A DNA stretch of 64,000 bases, taken from the NCBI RefSeq assembly GCF_028502605.1, contig NC_079232.1, positions 2,480,001-2,544,000 of the forward strand. Direction: 5' to 3'. Every line of letters starts with the position of its first letter. The stretch's first letter is position 1. The translations under genes and the position numbers were made by a program. Of the stretch, positions 62,667 through 64,000 are shown piece after piece. The notes below the pieces were generated by a model. The model did not search any database, had not been told where the DNA came from, and saw only the letters and a program-made list of their open reading frames with translations. The stretch is from Trichoderma breve. Taxonomy: Eukaryota; Ascomycota; Sordariomycetes; Hypocreales; Hypocreaceae.

Positions 62667-63899
62667 ATGCCTTCTATTCGCTCCAAAGGCAGGCCGTTGC
62701 CCATCATCATTGCCCTCATTCTGGGTTTGTTGTTTTGTTTAGCAGTTCCGGCCACAGCATCAGCATCTCAGCATTCCCCCAAGGCAGGAGACAAACCAGA
62801 TTTAATTTGTCACACATCGAATCCAGAAGAGTGTTACCCCCTGGTGTTTGAGCCGACAGATGAGTTCCAGATTGTTCACGATGATCAACAACTACCGAAC
62901 GGACTTCATGTTCGCTTGAATATCTGGACTGGCAAGAAAGAAGCCAAGATCAACGTACCCGATGAGATCAACCCCGCTCTAGAAGGACTGCCTGTCGATC
63001 AAGCCGTGGTTCTTGTCGACCAGGAGCAGCAAGAAACAATACAAGTACCCAAGGGCGCACCAAAGTACAACAATGTTGGCAAGATCAAGGAGCCTGCGCC
63101 AGGAGGAGAGGCTCAGGTAGAAGCTATTGCCTTTATGGAGACCTTCGAAATGCTCAAGACAGGTGTCATCCCGAGCGATGAGGAGTTTGACCACGGGCTG
63201 GAAGGACTGGAAGAGCTCTCTCATGACATCTACTATGGACTAAAGATCACCGAGGAAACCGAGGTGGTAAAGGCGCTTTTCTGCCTAATGGGAACCCCTG
63301 AAGGCCAAGTCTCTGAGGGAACCACTCCGCGAGGCCAACAAGCGGCAGCTATTCTCGCTGGTGCCCTTTCCAACAACCCTTCGGCACTCAACGAGATTGC
63401 CAAGATCTGGACAGAGCTTATGGACTCAAAATGCCCTCATGATGGCGCCACAATCCACGAGCTTTTCTACCATCACACAATCTCGCCTGCTGACTCTCCA
63501 GCTAAGGTCAAGGCCGCCGTCTCGGCCATCAACGGACTCATCAAGGATGAGCAGATCAGGAAACACTTTCTGGAAAACAACGGCATGAAGCAGCTGTTGC
63601 CAATTCTCTTCCAGGAGAAAGCCGAGTGGGCTGGAGCACAGCGAAAGATTGGGCAGCTGGTTCTCGATACCTTCTTGGACGAGGATATGGGCGCCCAGCT
63701 TGGCCAATGGCCCAGGGGTCAGGCATTGAGCAAAGAGGTGTGCGTGGTTCCGGAGACGGCGCTAGAGGACGGCTGCTGGGACTATCATGCGGAGATGATG
63801 GTGAGATTGCATGGTACGCCGTGGAGCAAGGAGTTGCGAAAGAGGCTGGCGAGTGCACGAAAGACGAATGGCAAGCTGCCGAACCATGGCGAGCTATAG
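62667..63899 (+). CDS. SIL1: ER nucleotide exchange factor SIL1
   Basis: One exon, 410 residues. The frame is open 71 codons further up, but ATG 62667 begins a proper signal peptide (PLPIIIALILGLLFCLAV, cleavage about residue 30). The mature protein shows CHTSNPEECYPLVFEPTDEF and LPNGLHVRLNIWTGKKEAKI, the conserved entry segment of fungal Sil1, followed by an all-helical armadillo-like region (AQVEAIAFMETFEMLKTGVI, FDHGLEGLEELSHDIYYGLK, AIFEL-like helices). It ends in HGEL, an HDEL-type ER retrieval signal. Sil1 releases ADP from the Hsp70 BiP/Kar2 in the ER lumen so that client cycles continue. Its presence next to a luminal glutaredoxin is probably coincidental. Confidence 0.93.
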   Translation: MPSIRSKGRPLPIIIALILGLLFCLAVPATASASQHSPKAGDKPDLICHTSNPEECYPLVFEPTDEFQIVHDDQQLPNGLHVRLNIWTGKKEAKINVPDEINPALEGLPVDQAVVLVDQEQQETIQVPKGAPKYNNVGKIKEPAPGGEAQVEAIAFMETFEMLKTGVIPSDEEFDHGLEGLEELSHDIYYGLKITEETEVVKALFCLMGTPEGQVSEGTTPRGQQAAAILAGALSNNPSALNEIAKIWTELMDSKCPHDGATIHELFYHHTISPADSPAKVKAAVSAINGLIKDEQIRKHFLENNGMKQLLPILFQEKAEWAGAQRKIGQLVLDTFLDEDMGAQLGQWPRGQALSKEVCVVPETALEDGCWDYHAEMMVRLHGTPWSKELRKRLASARKTNGKLPNHGEL

Positions 63900-64000
63900 A
63901 GAGAAGTTTCATTGTGTTGGTTATAGTATGTATATAGAGAGAGGACTACTACAGGTGTCTAGTAGTTACATAGAGATACCCATTGAATTTTATTTGGACA

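Noticed and set aside
1..64000. CRISPR arrays, operons and bacterial ribosome-binding sites
   Set aside because: None were seen and none are expected in a fungal nuclear genome.
1..64000. Secondary-metabolite cluster around the two Zn2Cys6 regulators
   Set aside because: There is no polyketide synthase, peptide synthetase, terpene cyclase, P450 or transporter gene in the window.

Overview
The window is nuclear DNA of a filamentous ascomycete. The evidence is short spliceosomal introns (GT...AG with CTAAC-like branch sites), fungal-type Zn2Cys6 regulators, an RSC7/Swp82 remodeller subunit, a PEX5 receptor and a tRNA-Val(AAC) with a 12-nt intron. Protein character and gene sizes suggest a Sordariomycete, plausibly a hypocrealean such as Trichoderma. 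That placement is inference; no search was run.

Layout. 0.1-7.5 kb is housekeeping: RSC7-like (+), the Dpb4 histone-fold subunit of DNA polymerase epsilon (-), and a single-pass membrane protein (-). 7.5-15.6 kb is an 8-kb gene-poor stretch ending at tRNA-Val. 16.0-19.2 kb, which carries no long ORF, resolves into three head-to-tail four-exon genes (-) for small secreted four-cysteine proteins with a beta/gamma-crystallin-like motif; this is the most interesting part of the window. A 553-residue F-box protein (-) follows at 20.1-21.8 kb. After a further empty tract come a GPI-anchor-type cysteine-rich wall protein (26.1-27.0 kb, +) and cystathionine gamma-lyase (28.1-29.3 kb, -). Next are an Upc2-type Zn2Cys6 regulator (32.6-34.3 kb, +), the ribosome biogenesis factor RPF2 (-) and PEX5 (+), the last two divergent. 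38.9-50.4 kb is a second, 11.5-kb gene-poor tract. Then follow a bHLH regulator (+), a glutamine-rich Zn2Cys6 regulator (+), a small conserved-looking 107-residue protein (-), a membrane-anchored luminal glutaredoxin (-), a small secreted or ER protein (-) and the BiP nucleotide exchange factor SIL1 (+).

There is no operon logic. Neighbours share only promoters or 3' regions. Two themes recur: ER and secretory redox/folding at the right end (Grx6/7-type glutaredoxin, SIL1), and a gene-poor, repeat-word-rich accessory background in which the secreted-protein cluster is embedded. Exon boundaries were derived by hand from splice signals, reading-frame continuity and family expectation; every multi-exon model given here keeps frame to a stop codon.
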